37,164 nucleotides of DNA from Methanobacteriota archaeon. GTDB lineage: Archaea > Thermoplasmatota > DTKX01 > VGTL01. The notes under the pieces were generated by a model, which saw only the letters and a list, made by a program, of their open reading frames with translations, had not been told where the DNA came from and searched no databases. The position numbers and the translations under genes are program-made. Of this stretch, positions 15,988 to 23,738 are shown piece by piece; the stretch's first letter is position 1; each line of letters starts with the position of its first letter. The DNA lies in the NCBI GenBank assembly GCA_016874675.1, contig VGTL01000023.1:1-37164 (forward strand). Reading direction: 5' to 3'.

Positions 15988-17008
15988 GCCGCCGGACATA
16001 GCGCTCCGCGCTTTCTGGCGTGTCCAGGACACTTTGGAAATCCACCTCCCTCAGCGAGAGCAGTCCCCCGGCGGTCAGAAGGCGCGTGTACTCGGCCTGA
16101 AGATCGGGGCCCTCCCAGCCATCCTTCACGGCCGCGGCCGCGGCCTCCGCGGCGCAGCGCCCGGAGGCGATCGCGAAGCGTATCCCCTCCCCCGTCCCGG
16201 GGAACACGAACCCGCCGGCGTCCCCGGCAAGGAGGATGCGGCCCCGGCCGGTCCTTTCGGGCGGGCCGGACATCGGGATGCGGTGCGAGCGGAAATCCGC
16301 CCCGGGCCGCCCCCCGGTCAGCTCCCCCACACGCGCCGAGGCGAGGAACCGCCCGAGCGCCTCCCTTCCGGCCCGGTCCCTTCGGAGGCTCCCCACCCCC
16401 ACGCGCAGCTCCCCGGCGTGGGGCGCGACCCAGCCGTAGCCGGCCGGGATGACGTAGAACACATGGAACCAGTCGCCGGTCCGGCGCGAGATCTCGGCGC
16501 GCCCCATCGGCACCGAGGCCTGGCAGGCGAAGGCCAGCTTCCCCGGCCTGATCCGGGCGGCGGCGCCCGCCCTGGAGACCGCCCCGTCCGCCCCGATGAG
16601 CACCCGGCAGCCCACATCGGGCCCGTCCGTTTGCGCCACGACCAGACCAGCCTCCTCCGCCGCTCCGACGAAAACCCCGCGGCGAGGCGGCGTCCGAAGG
16701 CGAGAGACCAGCCAGGCGTCGAAGCGGGACCGGTCCACGGAGCAGCCGGGGCGCGAAAAGCGCGAGCGGAAGGTCCTCCCCGAGACCGTGTGCAGGAAAT
16801 AGCCGCGGATGCTCCGTTCCCGCACGGCGGCGGGGACCGGGCCGGTGAGGTCCGATACCGTGGGCGGAAGGATGCCGGCGCAGGGCTTGTCCCTGGGGAA
16901 GCCGGCCCGGTCCAGCAGGATGTGCCCGACGCCGAGCCGCTCGAGCTCCGAAGCGGCGGAGGCGCCGGCCGGCCCGCCCCCGACAACCAAGACGGGCGCG
17001 ATCTCCAC
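15926..17008 (-). CDS. geranylgeranyl reductase family FAD-dependent oxidoreductase
   Basis: The 360-residue product has an N-terminal FAD dinucleotide fold (VVGGGPAGASAA, 8-19), the DKPCAG segment seen near the active site of this family (40-45), an IPAGYGWVAPH stretch close to the family's PxxYxWxFP motif, and the second FAD motif LLAGDAGGFVFPGTGEG. Archaeal members reduce the isoprenoid double bonds of ether lipids or related quinone side chains; the exact substrate cannot be read here. The GTG at 17008 is taken as start because a TATA box (17031-17038) lies about 27 bases upstream. The last 20 or so residues (Ser/Arg/Pro-rich) are read antisense to the end of gcvH and look like an extension past the conserved fold. 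Confidence 0.85.
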   Translation of the reverse strand: MEIAPVLVVGGGPAGASAASELERLGVGHILLDRAGFPRDKPCAGILPPTVSDLTGPVPAAVRERSIRGYFLHTVSGRTFRSRFSRPGCSVDRSRFDAWLVSRLRTPPRRGVFVGAAEEAGLVVAQTDGPDVGCRVLIGADGAVSRAGAAARIRPGKLAFACQASVPMGRAEISRRTGDWFHVFYVIPAGYGWVAPHAGELRVGVGSLRRDRAGREALGRFLASARVGELTGGRPGADFRSHRIPMSGPPERTGRGRILLAGDAGGFVFPGTGEGIRFAIASGRCAAEAAAAAVKDGWEGPDLQAEYTRLLTAGGLLSLREVDFQSVLDTPESAERYVRRLTSLSRRASSSSPRRRPPGS

Positions 17009-17030
17009 GGGGCCGAATCCCCCCGCGGCG

Positions 17031-17060
17031 TATTAAAGCCGCGCGCAAAAGGCTATTAGG
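17031..17060. promoter_or_regulatory. divergent promoters for reductase and radical SAM genes
   Basis: Reading left, CTTTAATAC (17031-17038) is about 27 bases from the GTG at 17008. Reading right, GGCTATTAGG (17051-17060) is about 28 bases from the ATG at 17084. Both spacings fit archaeal TATA boxes with leaderless transcripts. Confidence 0.5.
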
Positions 17061-17083
17061 GGCCATCCATCTCCCCGCTCCCG

Positions 17084-18124
17084 ATGGAGACTTCCGCCCG
17101 GCGGATATCGGAGCTCATCGCCCGGAACCGGCGAAGGCCGCTGGAGGCCCTGGTAGCGCACGCCTGGCGAATCCGCAATCGGCGCTTCCGGCCCTTGCTG
17201 GGCGTGTCGGCCCCGAGCCCCAAGGTATACCGGACCGGCCATTTCAGCAACCGGCCGGGCCGCTTCGTGAACATCAGCGTCACCGGCGCGAGGTGCTCGC
17301 TGCGCTGCGACCACTGCCGCGGGCGGCTGCTCCACGACATGATACCGGCCGAGACGCCGGAGAGGCTCGTCGAGGTGGGCAAGGCCCTCCGGAAACGGGG
17401 CTGCCTGGGGGCGCTGATATCGGGCGGCTCGGTGGAGGGGGGCTTCGTGCCCCTCGGGCCGTTCGCCGGCGCCATCGGGGAGCTGCGCAGGTCCGGCCTG
17501 CACGTTATCGCCCACACCGGCCTCATCGACCGGGACACGGCGGTGGCCCTGAAGGACGCCGGCGTGATGCAGGTGCTCATCGACGTGATGGGCGACCGGC
17601 GGACCATCCGCGAGGTCTACCACATGAGGCGCGCCCCCCCGGATTTCCGCCGCTCGCTGCTGATGATGAGGGAGGTGGGGCTGGACCTTGCCCCGCACGT
17701 CCTGCTCGGGCTCCACTACGGGAAGATACGCGGCGAGTACCGGGCGCTGCAGTACATAACCGAGGCCGGGCCCCAGGCGCTGGTGGTGATCGCGCTGACC
17801 AGGATTCGGGGCACCCCCATGTCGGAGGTGACCCCGCCGCCCGTGCCGGAGATCGGCCGGTTCCTGGCGGTCTCGCGCATCCTGAACCCGGAGGTCCCGC
17901 TCATCCTGGGCTGCATGCGCCAGCCCGGCCCGGAGAAGCCCGCCATGGAGCGACTGGCAATCGACGCCGGCGTCAACGCCATCGCCTACCCCCTCGACCG
18001 CAGCGTGGATTACGCCCGGGGGCGGGGGCTTCGCCCCGTCTTCACGGAGGAGTGCTGCTCGCTGATGGGAGACGCGCTGCCCAAGCGAACTGGAAGGCAG
18101 CGGGCAGCGGGCAGCGGGCAGTAG
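17084..18124 (+). CDS. BioB-like radical SAM protein (COG1856 type), possible lipoyl synthase component
   Basis: The 346-residue product carries the radical SAM cysteines in CSLRCDHC (71, 75, 78), followed by SGGSVEGGFVPL, HTGLI, a DVMGDRRTIREVYHM segment, PHVLLGLHYGKIRGE and LGCMRQPGPEKP. That pattern matches the archaeal family of biotin-synthase homologues (COG1856). Members related to biotin synthase act in archaeal LipS1/LipS2 lipoyl synthesis. Together with gcvH about 1.1 kb away this makes a lipoyl role plausible, but that is inference. The start ATG has a TATA box 28 bases upstream. The last dozen residues (TGRQRAAGSGQ) are translated from the adjoining repeat element, so the natural C-terminus is probably near DALPKR. 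Confidence 0.8.
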   Translation: METSARRISELIARNRRRPLEALVAHAWRIRNRRFRPLLGVSAPSPKVYRTGHFSNRPGRFVNISVTGARCSLRCDHCRGRLLHDMIPAETPERLVEVGKALRKRGCLGALISGGSVEGGFVPLGPFAGAIGELRRSGLHVIAHTGLIDRDTAVALKDAGVMQVLIDVMGDRRTIREVYHMRRAPPDFRRSLLMMREVGLDLAPHVLLGLHYGKIRGEYRALQYITEAGPQALVVIALTRIRGTPMSEVTPPPVPEIGRFLAVSRILNPEVPLILGCMRQPGPEKPAMERLAIDAGVNAIAYPLDRSVDYARGRGLRPVFTEECCSLMGDALPKRTGRQRAAGSGQ

Positions 18125-18262
18125 CGGGGCAGCGGGCAGCGGGCAGCGGGGAGCAGTGGGGCAGCAGGCAGCGGGGACGCGGCGGGGCCGTCGCTCCGCT
18201 GCCTGCTGCCTGATGCCCATACCCCCACTGCTGCCTGCTGCCCGCTGCCTCTTCGTCGTCCA
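18094..18262. repeat. hairpin repeat element (copy 4), invading the radical SAM 3' end
   Basis: The left arm has tandem GGCAGCG-type 7-base units starting inside the radical SAM reading frame (about 18094-18175). The centre is GGGGACGCGGCGGGGCCGTC, and the right arm (18196-18252) carries CTGCCTGCTGCC-type units. The arms are complementary. It separates the radical SAM gene from the hdrC promoter. Confidence 0.7.
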
Positions 18263-18296
18263 CCGCTCCCCGCTCCACGCTCCCTTTCCCAATCCA

Positions 18297-18308
18297 CAAT
18301 ATTAATAG
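18297..18308 (+). promoter_or_regulatory. TATA box for hdrC-hdrB
   Basis: CAATATTAATAG lies about 40 bases before the hdrC ATG, predicting a leader of roughly 12 bases. It is directly downstream of the repeat element, so hdrCB has its own transcript. Confidence 0.5.
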
Positions 18309-18341
18309 CCAACCTAGCCCTTCCGACGCCGGGAAACGGCC

Positions 18342-18920
18342 ATGGCCGACATAGAGAAGGCTCCGGTGGTGCAGCTTCAGGACCTCGATTTCGGGTTCAG
18401 GAACGAGGTGGCGGCCGAGCCGGGCGGCGAGATGATCCGCTACTGCTTCCAGTGCGGCACCTGCACGGCCTCCTGCCCGGTGCGCGCGGTGGAGGACCGG
18501 TTCAACCCCCGAAGGATAATACGCATGGCCATACTGGGAATGAAGCGGGAGGTCCTGAACTCCTCGTTCATCTGGCTGTGCTCGAGCTGCTACGCCTGCC
18601 AGCAGCGGTGCCCCCAGGGCGTCAAGATCACCGGCATAATGGCCGCGCTCAAGAACCTCGCCGTCCGCAACAGGATAGTTCCGGCGATGTTTTCCGGGCA
18701 GGTGGCCAGCCTGAAGGCCCACGGCCGGGTGTACGAGGTCTCCGAGCTCGAGAACGAGAAAAGGGCCAAGATCGGGCTGCCCCAGATAACCGAGATGCCC
18801 CAGGAGATACGGACGATACTGGAGATGACCTGCGCCGAGGAGCTAGCCAGGGGCGGAAGCCCCCCCGCGGCGCCCGCCCCCCCGCAGCCGGCCGCGGGAG
18901 CCCCGAAGGGAGGGGCCTGA
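18342..18920 (+). CDS. hdrC: heterodisulfide reductase subunit C-like 4Fe-4S protein
   Basis: The 192-residue product has two ferredoxin-type CxxCxxCxxxCP clusters: CFQCGTCTASCP (C35, C38, C41, C45) and CSSCYACQQRCP (C80, C83, C86, C90), with the family's NPRRIIRMAILG spacer. HdrC passes electrons between an HdrA-type flavin subunit and HdrB. The usual length is about 180-200. The C-terminus is Pro/Ala-rich and low complexity. The gene is one base from hdrB. No hdrA or mvh gene is in the window, so the electron partner is unknown. In organisms that are not methanogens such HdrBC pairs may act on other disulfides or thiol redox carriers. Confidence 0.9.
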   Translation: MADIEKAPVVQLQDLDFGFRNEVAAEPGGEMIRYCFQCGTCTASCPVRAVEDRFNPRRIIRMAILGMKREVLNSSFIWLCSSCYACQQRCPQGVKITGIMAALKNLAVRNRIVPAMFSGQVASLKAHGRVYEVSELENEKRAKIGLPQITEMPQEIRTILEMTCAEELARGGSPPAAPAPPQPAAGAPKGGA

Positions 18921-18921
18921 C

Positions 18922-19809
18922 ATGACCGACTACGCCTACTTCGGCGGCTGCACGATGCCGGTGCGCAACCTCAACTACGACATCTCCATGCGCAGGGTCG
19001 CCGGGGGCCTCGGTGTCAAACTGGTCGACGTGCCCGAGTTCGGCTGCTGCGGCTACCCGCTGGGCGCGCTCGACCACCACACGATGGTGCTGCTTTCGGC
19101 CCGCAACCTCTGCGTCGCCGAGGAGAAGGGCCTCTGCGAGATAGTGACGGGCTGCACCGGCTGCGCCGGGACCCTATCGAAGGTGAACAAGGCCCTCAAG
19201 GCGGACAGGCACAAGAGGGACCACATCAACCACGAGCTCTCGAAGCTGGGCCACGAGTTCAAGGGGAAGCTCCGCGTGCGCCACTTCGCCCGGATGCTGT
19301 ACGACGACGTCGGGCCGGAGAAGGTCCGCTCGGCGGTGGTCAAGCCCCTCAAGGGCCTCAACGTCGCCGCCCACTACGGCTGCCACTACCTCAAGCCGAC
19401 CGAGGCGTTCGACGAGCCGGAGGAGGTGGAGCGCCCGCACACGCTGGACCGGCTAATCGAGGCCACCGGCGCCGCGGCGATGGACTACCCCGGCAAGCTC
19501 CTCTGCTGCGGGGGCGACGTGCTCGGCGTGGACGAGACCACCGCGCTCAGGATGGCGCGGGAGAAGTTCCGCAACCTCAAGGACGCGAACGCCGACGCCA
19601 TGACGCTGGTGTGCCCCTTCTGCGCGGTGATGTACGACGCCGGCCAGAAGAGCATCGAGGTCAAGCTCCAGGAGAAGTTCACGCTGCCGGTGCTCTACTA
19701 CCCGCAGATACTCGGATTGGCCCTGGGCATGGACGAGAAGGCACTGGGCATCCAGCTCAACCGGACGAAGGCCAAGGATTTCGTGGACAAGGTGAGGAAG
19801 CTCCAGTAG
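18922..19809 (+). CDS. hdrB: heterodisulfide reductase subunit B-like protein (two CCG domains)
   Basis: The 295-residue product shows both cysteine-rich CCG domains of HdrB. The first runs C10, C42-C43 (FGCCGYPLG) and CTGC (C78, C81). The second has HYGCHYLKP, LLCCGGD and CPFC. These domains hold the noncubane iron-sulfur clusters that cleave the CoM-CoB disulfide in methanogens; the substrate here is open. A GGGAGGGG ribosome site inside the end of hdrC precedes the ATG, and the one-base gap means the two are co-translated. Confidence 0.9.
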   Translation: MTDYAYFGGCTMPVRNLNYDISMRRVAGGLGVKLVDVPEFGCCGYPLGALDHHTMVLLSARNLCVAEEKGLCEIVTGCTGCAGTLSKVNKALKADRHKRDHINHELSKLGHEFKGKLRVRHFARMLYDDVGPEKVRSAVVKPLKGLNVAAHYGCHYLKPTEAFDEPEEVERPHTLDRLIEATGAAAMDYPGKLLCCGGDVLGVDETTALRMAREKFRNLKDANADAMTLVCPFCAVMYDAGQKSIEVKLQEKFTLPVLYYPQILGLALGMDEKALGIQLNRTKAKDFVDKVRKLQ

Positions 19810-19836
19810 GCCGTCCGCCGGTCGACCGCACCACAA

Positions 19837-19846
19837 TCTTTAAACC
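19837..19846 (+). promoter_or_regulatory. TATA box for nop5
   Basis: TCTTTAAACC is centred about 35 bases before the nop5 ATG at 19876, giving a very short leader. Confidence 0.45.
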
Positions 19847-19875
19847 GGCAATCCCATGACGAGACGGTCGCCTAC

Positions 19876-20970
19876 ATGCTCCTCGTCACCACCTGGTTCG
19901 GCTCCTTCCTCGTCGACGGCAAGCAGGTCGCCGACTCCCGGCTCTTCCCGAAGGAGGCGAAGGAGATCGCCCGCCGCCTGCGCCTGATGGAGAGGGGCGA
20001 GCTCCTCGAAGAGGAGAAGGCCCTGGCCTTTGCCCACAAGGGCTTCTCCGTCGCCGATTCGCGCCTGCGCTCCCTCGGGCCCGTCTCCAGTGACCGGGCT
20101 CCCTCCCTCGACCACATCGCCTCCAGGATGGGCTTCGCCCCGGCCCTCCTCCACGAGGCCACGCTCCTTCTGGGCCGCGAGAAGCTCGGCGAGCTCGGGC
20201 CCGACCGCTTCGTGGTCCAGGCCATCGCCGGCCTCGACGAGCTCACGAAGACCTCGAACCTGCTCATCGAGAGGCTGGCCGAGTGGTACGGCCTGCACTT
20301 CCCCGAGCTCGTGGAGTCCTCGACGCAGAAGGAGCTCGTCGACCTCGTGGCGCGCCTCGGGGACCGCGAGACCATCCGGTCGCAGGGCGGCAGGGACCTG
20401 GAATCGATGGGGACCCCGCTCTCCGATGACGACCGCCGGGCCGTGATGGAGTGGGCGGGGCTCGCCCGGTCCGTCCTGTCGTCCCAATCCGGGCTCGAGG
20501 GCTACGTCACGCGCCGCATGGAGCAGCTTTCGCCCAACCTCTCGGCGGTGGTGGGGCCGCTCCTGGCGGCGCGCCTGCTGGCGCACACCGGGAGCATCGA
20601 GCGGCTGGGGCGCCTCCCCGCCAGCACGATGCAGCTTCTGGGCGCGGAGAAAGCCCTCTTCCAGTTCATGACGGAGGGCGGCCGGCCCCCCAAGCACGGC
20701 GTGCTCTTCCAGCACCCGCTGGTCCACCGCGCCCCGCCCTGGCAGAGGGGCCGCATAGCCCGGGCGCTCGCCTCGGCGGCGTCGCTCGCGGCGCGCGTCG
20801 ACGCGTTCGGGAAGCGGGACATAAGCGAATCGATACGCTCGGGACTGCAGAGGAAGCTCGAGCGGATACAGAAGGAGCGCGCCGCCCCGCCGGACGGCCG
20901 GAGGGCCGGGTCCCTCCCGCCGCGCCGCGCGAGGGCCGGCAACCCCGACCGGCGGCGGAGCCGGCGGTAG
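19876..20970 (+). CDS. nop5: Nop5 (Nop56/58), box C/D ribonucleoprotein core protein
   Basis: The 364-residue product has an N-terminal domain, a long helical coiled-coil region (about 95-200) and the NOP domain (about 215-325). The NOP domain is recognised by NLSAVVGPLLAARLLAHTGS, LPASTMQLLGAEKALF, KHGVLFQHPLVH and RGRIARALASAASLAARVD. The tail (about 335-364) is rich in Arg and Pro, like the basic tails of the family. Nop5 bridges L7Ae-bound C/D RNA and fibrillarin in 2'-O-methylation of rRNA and tRNA. Fibrillarin is encoded two genes downstream. The start has a TATA box upstream and no strong ribosome site. Confidence 0.92.
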   Translation: MLLVTTWFGSFLVDGKQVADSRLFPKEAKEIARRLRLMERGELLEEEKALAFAHKGFSVADSRLRSLGPVSSDRAPSLDHIASRMGFAPALLHEATLLLGREKLGELGPDRFVVQAIAGLDELTKTSNLLIERLAEWYGLHFPELVESSTQKELVDLVARLGDRETIRSQGGRDLESMGTPLSDDDRRAVMEWAGLARSVLSSQSGLEGYVTRRMEQLSPNLSAVVGPLLAARLLAHTGSIERLGRLPASTMQLLGAEKALFQFMTEGGRPPKHGVLFQHPLVHRAPPWQRGRIARALASAASLAARVDAFGKRDISESIRSGLQRKLERIQKERAAPPDGRRAGSLPPRRARAGNPDRRRSRR

Positions 20971-20983
20971 CGCGATATGGGAC

Positions 20984-20997
20984 AAAATATAATAATC
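20984..20997 (+). promoter_or_regulatory. promoter of the propeller-fibrillarin pair
   Basis: AAAATATAATAATC is the strongest AT box between nop5 and the propeller gene, about 43-55 bases before the candidate starts at 21034 and 21046. Fibrillarin is therefore probably transcribed with the propeller gene rather than from nop5. Confidence 0.5.
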
Positions 20998-21033
20998 TAG
21001 GGAAGTTATAACGCGTGCTGCTGGGGGCCCCCG

Positions 21034-22758
21034 TTGCCTGATGCCGTGGAGTTATGGGAATACCAGGCCAGAGGAGAAGTGCGCGACCTGGCCATCGCCA
21101 AGAACGGCGAGCTCGTCGCCGCCGGCTCCGCGGACGGCGCGCTGGTCCTGCTCGACCGCGAGGGGAAGGCGCTCTGGACCCAGGACGCCGGGGCCCCGGT
21201 GCTGCGCGTCAAGCTGTCCGCCGACGGCGAGTACACGGCCGTGACCACCGCCGACAGCAAGGTCCACCTCTACGACCGGGCCGGCAAGCCGCTTTGGAAG
21301 ATGGCCCTCAAGCACCCGATCCCCGGCCTCTCCATGAACTCCACCGGGAGCTCGGTGGTCATCGGCTCCGAGAACATGAACACCTACGTCATCGACCGCT
21401 CCGGCAAGGTGCTCTGGGGCGCCAAGATGGGCGCCGCCGTGGGCGATGTCGCCATCTCCATGAACGGCAACTACGTCGCCGCCGGCTCCGACGACCACTC
21501 CATCTACCTTCTGGACATCGGCGGCCGGCTGATGTGGAGCTACCGCACGGAGGGGCCCATCCAGTTCGTCGCCATCTCCGACAACGGCGACTACCTCATC
21601 GCCTCCTCGCTGGACAAGCGGCTCTACTTCTTCGACCGCTCCGGCGCGCTCATCTGGAACCCCAGATACCCCGAGGTGGCTGTGGCGATGGACCTTTCGC
21701 TTGCGGCGCGCAACATGGTCATCGGGGTGGGCAGCGAGGTCCACCTGCTCACCCGCGAGGGGTCCCTCCTCAAGCGCTGGGCGGCGGGCAACAAGGTGCT
21801 CGACGTCGCGATCTCCCAAAACGGCGAGTTCGCCGCCGCGGTGTCGGCCGACGAGCACATCCACTTCTTCGACCAGAACGGCGAGCAGATATGGAAGCAC
21901 AAGTGCGCCGGCGCCCCCATATGCGTCGCGATGAACGCCACGGGGGACTTCGTGGTCGCCGGCGGCCGCGACCGGGCGGTGCACTACTTCGACAACAACC
22001 GGTTCTTCGAGGCGTTGATGACCGGCGCCCACCGGACGCTCGAGGCCGTGCGCCACTTCGGGGCCAACACGCTCGAGTCGGACGTCCTGATGCAGCGGGC
22101 CCAGTCGGAGTTCGAGCGCAAGGAGTTCACCTCCGCCCTGAACTACGCCCGGGGCGCGGAGAAGGTGGCGCTGCGGATAAAGGAGAAGAGCCGGCCCGAT
22201 GTTTCGGTCCTGGCGGTCTCCTCCGAGAGCTTCAACGTGGATTCGCCCACCCGGCTCAGCCTCATACTCATGAACACCGGGACGGCCCACATACGCGAGG
22301 CCCGGCTGGAGTTCTCCGGCCAGGCGGCGGTGGAGGGCCAGATGAGGCTGCCCCAGGTCCCCGCCGGCAAGTTCGTGAACGAGACCTACGCCCTGAGGCC
22401 GCTTTCGGCGACCGGCATACCGATGAAGCTCGGGGTGTCGTTTTGGGACATGGAGGGCCGGGAGTACTTCGCCGAGGCCGTGTTCACGGTCTCGGGCGGG
22501 GAGCCCGGCCGGAAGGTGGCCTTCGGCAAGAACCAGCCGGTCATCCAGCACGGGAACATACAAAGGCTCATCGCGAAGGTCCAGGCCAGCAAGCGCGAGG
22601 TGCCCGCCAAGCCCCAGCCGGCGGCCCCGGCCCCCGGCCCCCGGCCCCCGGCCCCCGGCACTTTCGTCCCCGACGCCCGCTGCCCCGTCTGCGGGCAGGG
22701 CGTGCGGCGCGAGTGGCCCGCCTGCCCGTTCTGCCACGCCAAGTTCAAGACGGGGTGA
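21034..22758 (+). CDS. cytosolic eight-bladed propeller protein with C-terminal zinc ribbon
   Basis: The 574-residue product has no signal peptide. Residues about 10-335 are eight repeats of about 40 residues (ISxNGxYVAAGSxDxxIYLLDxxGxLxW), a PQQ/WD40-like propeller. A helical stretch follows (about 340-385, AQSEFERKEFTSALNYA, TPR-like), then an Ig/CARDB-like beta domain (about 392-500), a Pro-rich hinge (about 525-543) and a zinc ribbon with C550, C553, C564 and C567. The hinge is encoded by CCCCGGC-type units resembling the intergenic repeat near 31640. The start is TTG at 21034 or GTG at 21046; no strong ribosome site decides. It lies between nop5 and fibrillarin, five bases before the latter, so a scaffold or RNA-protein role in C/D RNP assembly is a fair guess. 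No such role is established to my knowledge. Confidence 0.8.
   Translation: MPDAVELWEYQARGEVRDLAIAKNGELVAAGSADGALVLLDREGKALWTQDAGAPVLRVKLSADGEYTAVTTADSKVHLYDRAGKPLWKMALKHPIPGLSMNSTGSSVVIGSENMNTYVIDRSGKVLWGAKMGAAVGDVAISMNGNYVAAGSDDHSIYLLDIGGRLMWSYRTEGPIQFVAISDNGDYLIASSLDKRLYFFDRSGALIWNPRYPEVAVAMDLSLAARNMVIGVGSEVHLLTREGSLLKRWAAGNKVLDVAISQNGEFAAAVSADEHIHFFDQNGEQIWKHKCAGAPICVAMNATGDFVVAGGRDRAVHYFDNNRFFEALMTGAHRTLEAVRHFGANTLESDVLMQRAQSEFERKEFTSALNYARGAEKVALRIKEKSRPDVSVLAVSSESFNVDSPTRLSLILMNTGTAHIREARLEFSGQAAVEGQMRLPQVPAGKFVNETYALRPLSATGIPMKLGVSFWDMEGREYFAEAVFTVSGGEPGRKVAFGKNQPVIQHGNIQRLIAKVQASKREVPAKPQPAAPAPGPRPPAPGTFVPDARCPVCGQGVRREWPACPFCHAKFKTG
22619..22660. repeat. in-frame CCCCGGC repeat within the propeller gene
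   Basis: Tandem 7-base CCCCGGC-type units encode the GPRPPAPG hinge. The same unit occurs in the intergenic tract near 31629-31665, which suggests that intergenic repeat sequence has entered or expanded within a coding linker. Confidence 0.5.
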
Positions 22759-22765
22759 GCCGGTG

Positions 22766-23425
22766 ATGCAGCAGACGGCCTTCCGCGGCGTGTTCACCGA
22801 CCGGGGAAGCCTCTTCACCCGGAGGCTCGCCGGCGGGAGCGTCTACGGCGAGCGGATAGTGAGCGCCGGGGGCGAGAGCTTCCGCGAGTGGGACATCCGG
22901 CGCAGCAAGCTCGCCGCGGCCATCAGGAACGGCCTGCGCGAGCTGCCATTGGACCGGGACTCGTCGGTGCTCTACCTGGGCGCCGCGAGCGGCACCACGG
23001 CCTCCCACGTCTCGGACCTGTGCCCGGACGGCCGGGTGGTGTGCGTGGAGGTCTCGCCGCGAAGCTTCCGAGACCTTCTGGCGGTGGCGGGCGGGCGGCC
23101 CAACATGTTCCCCGTCAACGCCGACGCCCGCCACCCCGAGAGGTACAGGGCCCTCCTGGGCGAATCCGACCTATTGTACCAAGACATCGCCCAGAGGGAC
23201 CAAGACGACATATTCCTGCGCAACGCCTCGATGTTCCTGCGCCCCGGAGGCCGGGGGATGCTGATGGTCAAGTCCCGCAGCATCGCGGTGGCGGAGCGCC
23301 CGGACGAGGTGTTCCGCCGCGTCCTCGCCTCATTGGAGCGCGACCGCAGGCTCAAGGTCATCCAGACCGTGAGGCTCGAGCCGTTCCACAGGGACCATCT
23401 CGCCGTGAGCGTGCTTTGGAAATGA
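22766..23425 (+). CDS. flpA: fibrillarin-like rRNA/tRNA 2'-O-methyltransferase
   Basis: The 219-residue product matches archaeal fibrillarin: the start TDRGSLFTRRL, FREWDIRRSKLAAAI, the SAM site LYLGAASGTTASHVSD, VCVEVSPRSFRDLL, YQDIAQRDQ and LMVKSRSI. It is the catalytic subunit of the box C/D RNP with Nop5 and L7Ae. The ATG at 22766 is preferred over the adjacent GTG at 22763; GGGGTGA, spanning the upstream stop, is a suitable ribosome site 7 bases before it. It is coupled to the propeller gene. A long repeat element begins just after the stop. Confidence 0.94.
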   Translation: MQQTAFRGVFTDRGSLFTRRLAGGSVYGERIVSAGGESFREWDIRRSKLAAAIRNGLRELPLDRDSSVLYLGAASGTTASHVSDLCPDGRVVCVEVSPRSFRDLLAVAGGRPNMFPVNADARHPERYRALLGESDLLYQDIAQRDQDDIFLRNASMFLRPGGRGMLMVKSRSIAVAERPDEVFRRVLASLERDRRLKVIQTVRLEPFHRDHLAVSVLWK

Positions 23426-23427
23426 AC

Positions 23428-23735
23428 CAGGGCGCAGGGGCGAAGACGGCAAGGCAGCAAGGGAGCAAGGCAGGAAGGCAGCAAGGGATGGCAGGAAGGC
23501 AGCAAGATAACAAGGCAGCAAGGGGACGGAACGTCCCGTCATCCCCTTCCTGCCTTCCTGCCCTCCTGCCTTGCTGCCTTCCCTTTCTGCCTTTCTGCCT
23601 TGCTGCCTTGCTGCCTTCCCTTTCTGCCTTTCTGCCTTGCTGCCTTGCTGCCTTCCCTTTCTGCCTTTCTGCCTTGCTGCCTTGCTGCCTTCCCTTTCTG
23701 CCTTCCTGCCTTTTCCCCGCGCCCTGCGCCCTGCG
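23428..23735. repeat. hairpin repeat element (copy 5), largest, with 37-base internal tandem
   Basis: This fills the whole gap between the convergent fibrillarin and transglutaminase genes. The left arm (about 23440-23521) has AAGGCAGC-type 8-base units, the core is GGGGACGGAACGTCCC, and the right arm has CCTTGCTG, CCTTTCTG and CCTTCCTG units. Inside the right arm a 37-base unit starting CCTTCCCTTTCTG repeats at 23577, 23614 and 23651, with a partial fourth at 23688. No gene is believed here; short ORFs across it encode only repeat peptides. Confidence 0.8.
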
Positions 23736-23738
23736 CCT

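Noticed and set aside
23430..23735. CRISPR array
   Set aside because: The 37-base units are directly abutting without unique spacers, are made of shorter 8-base units, and no cas genes are nearby.
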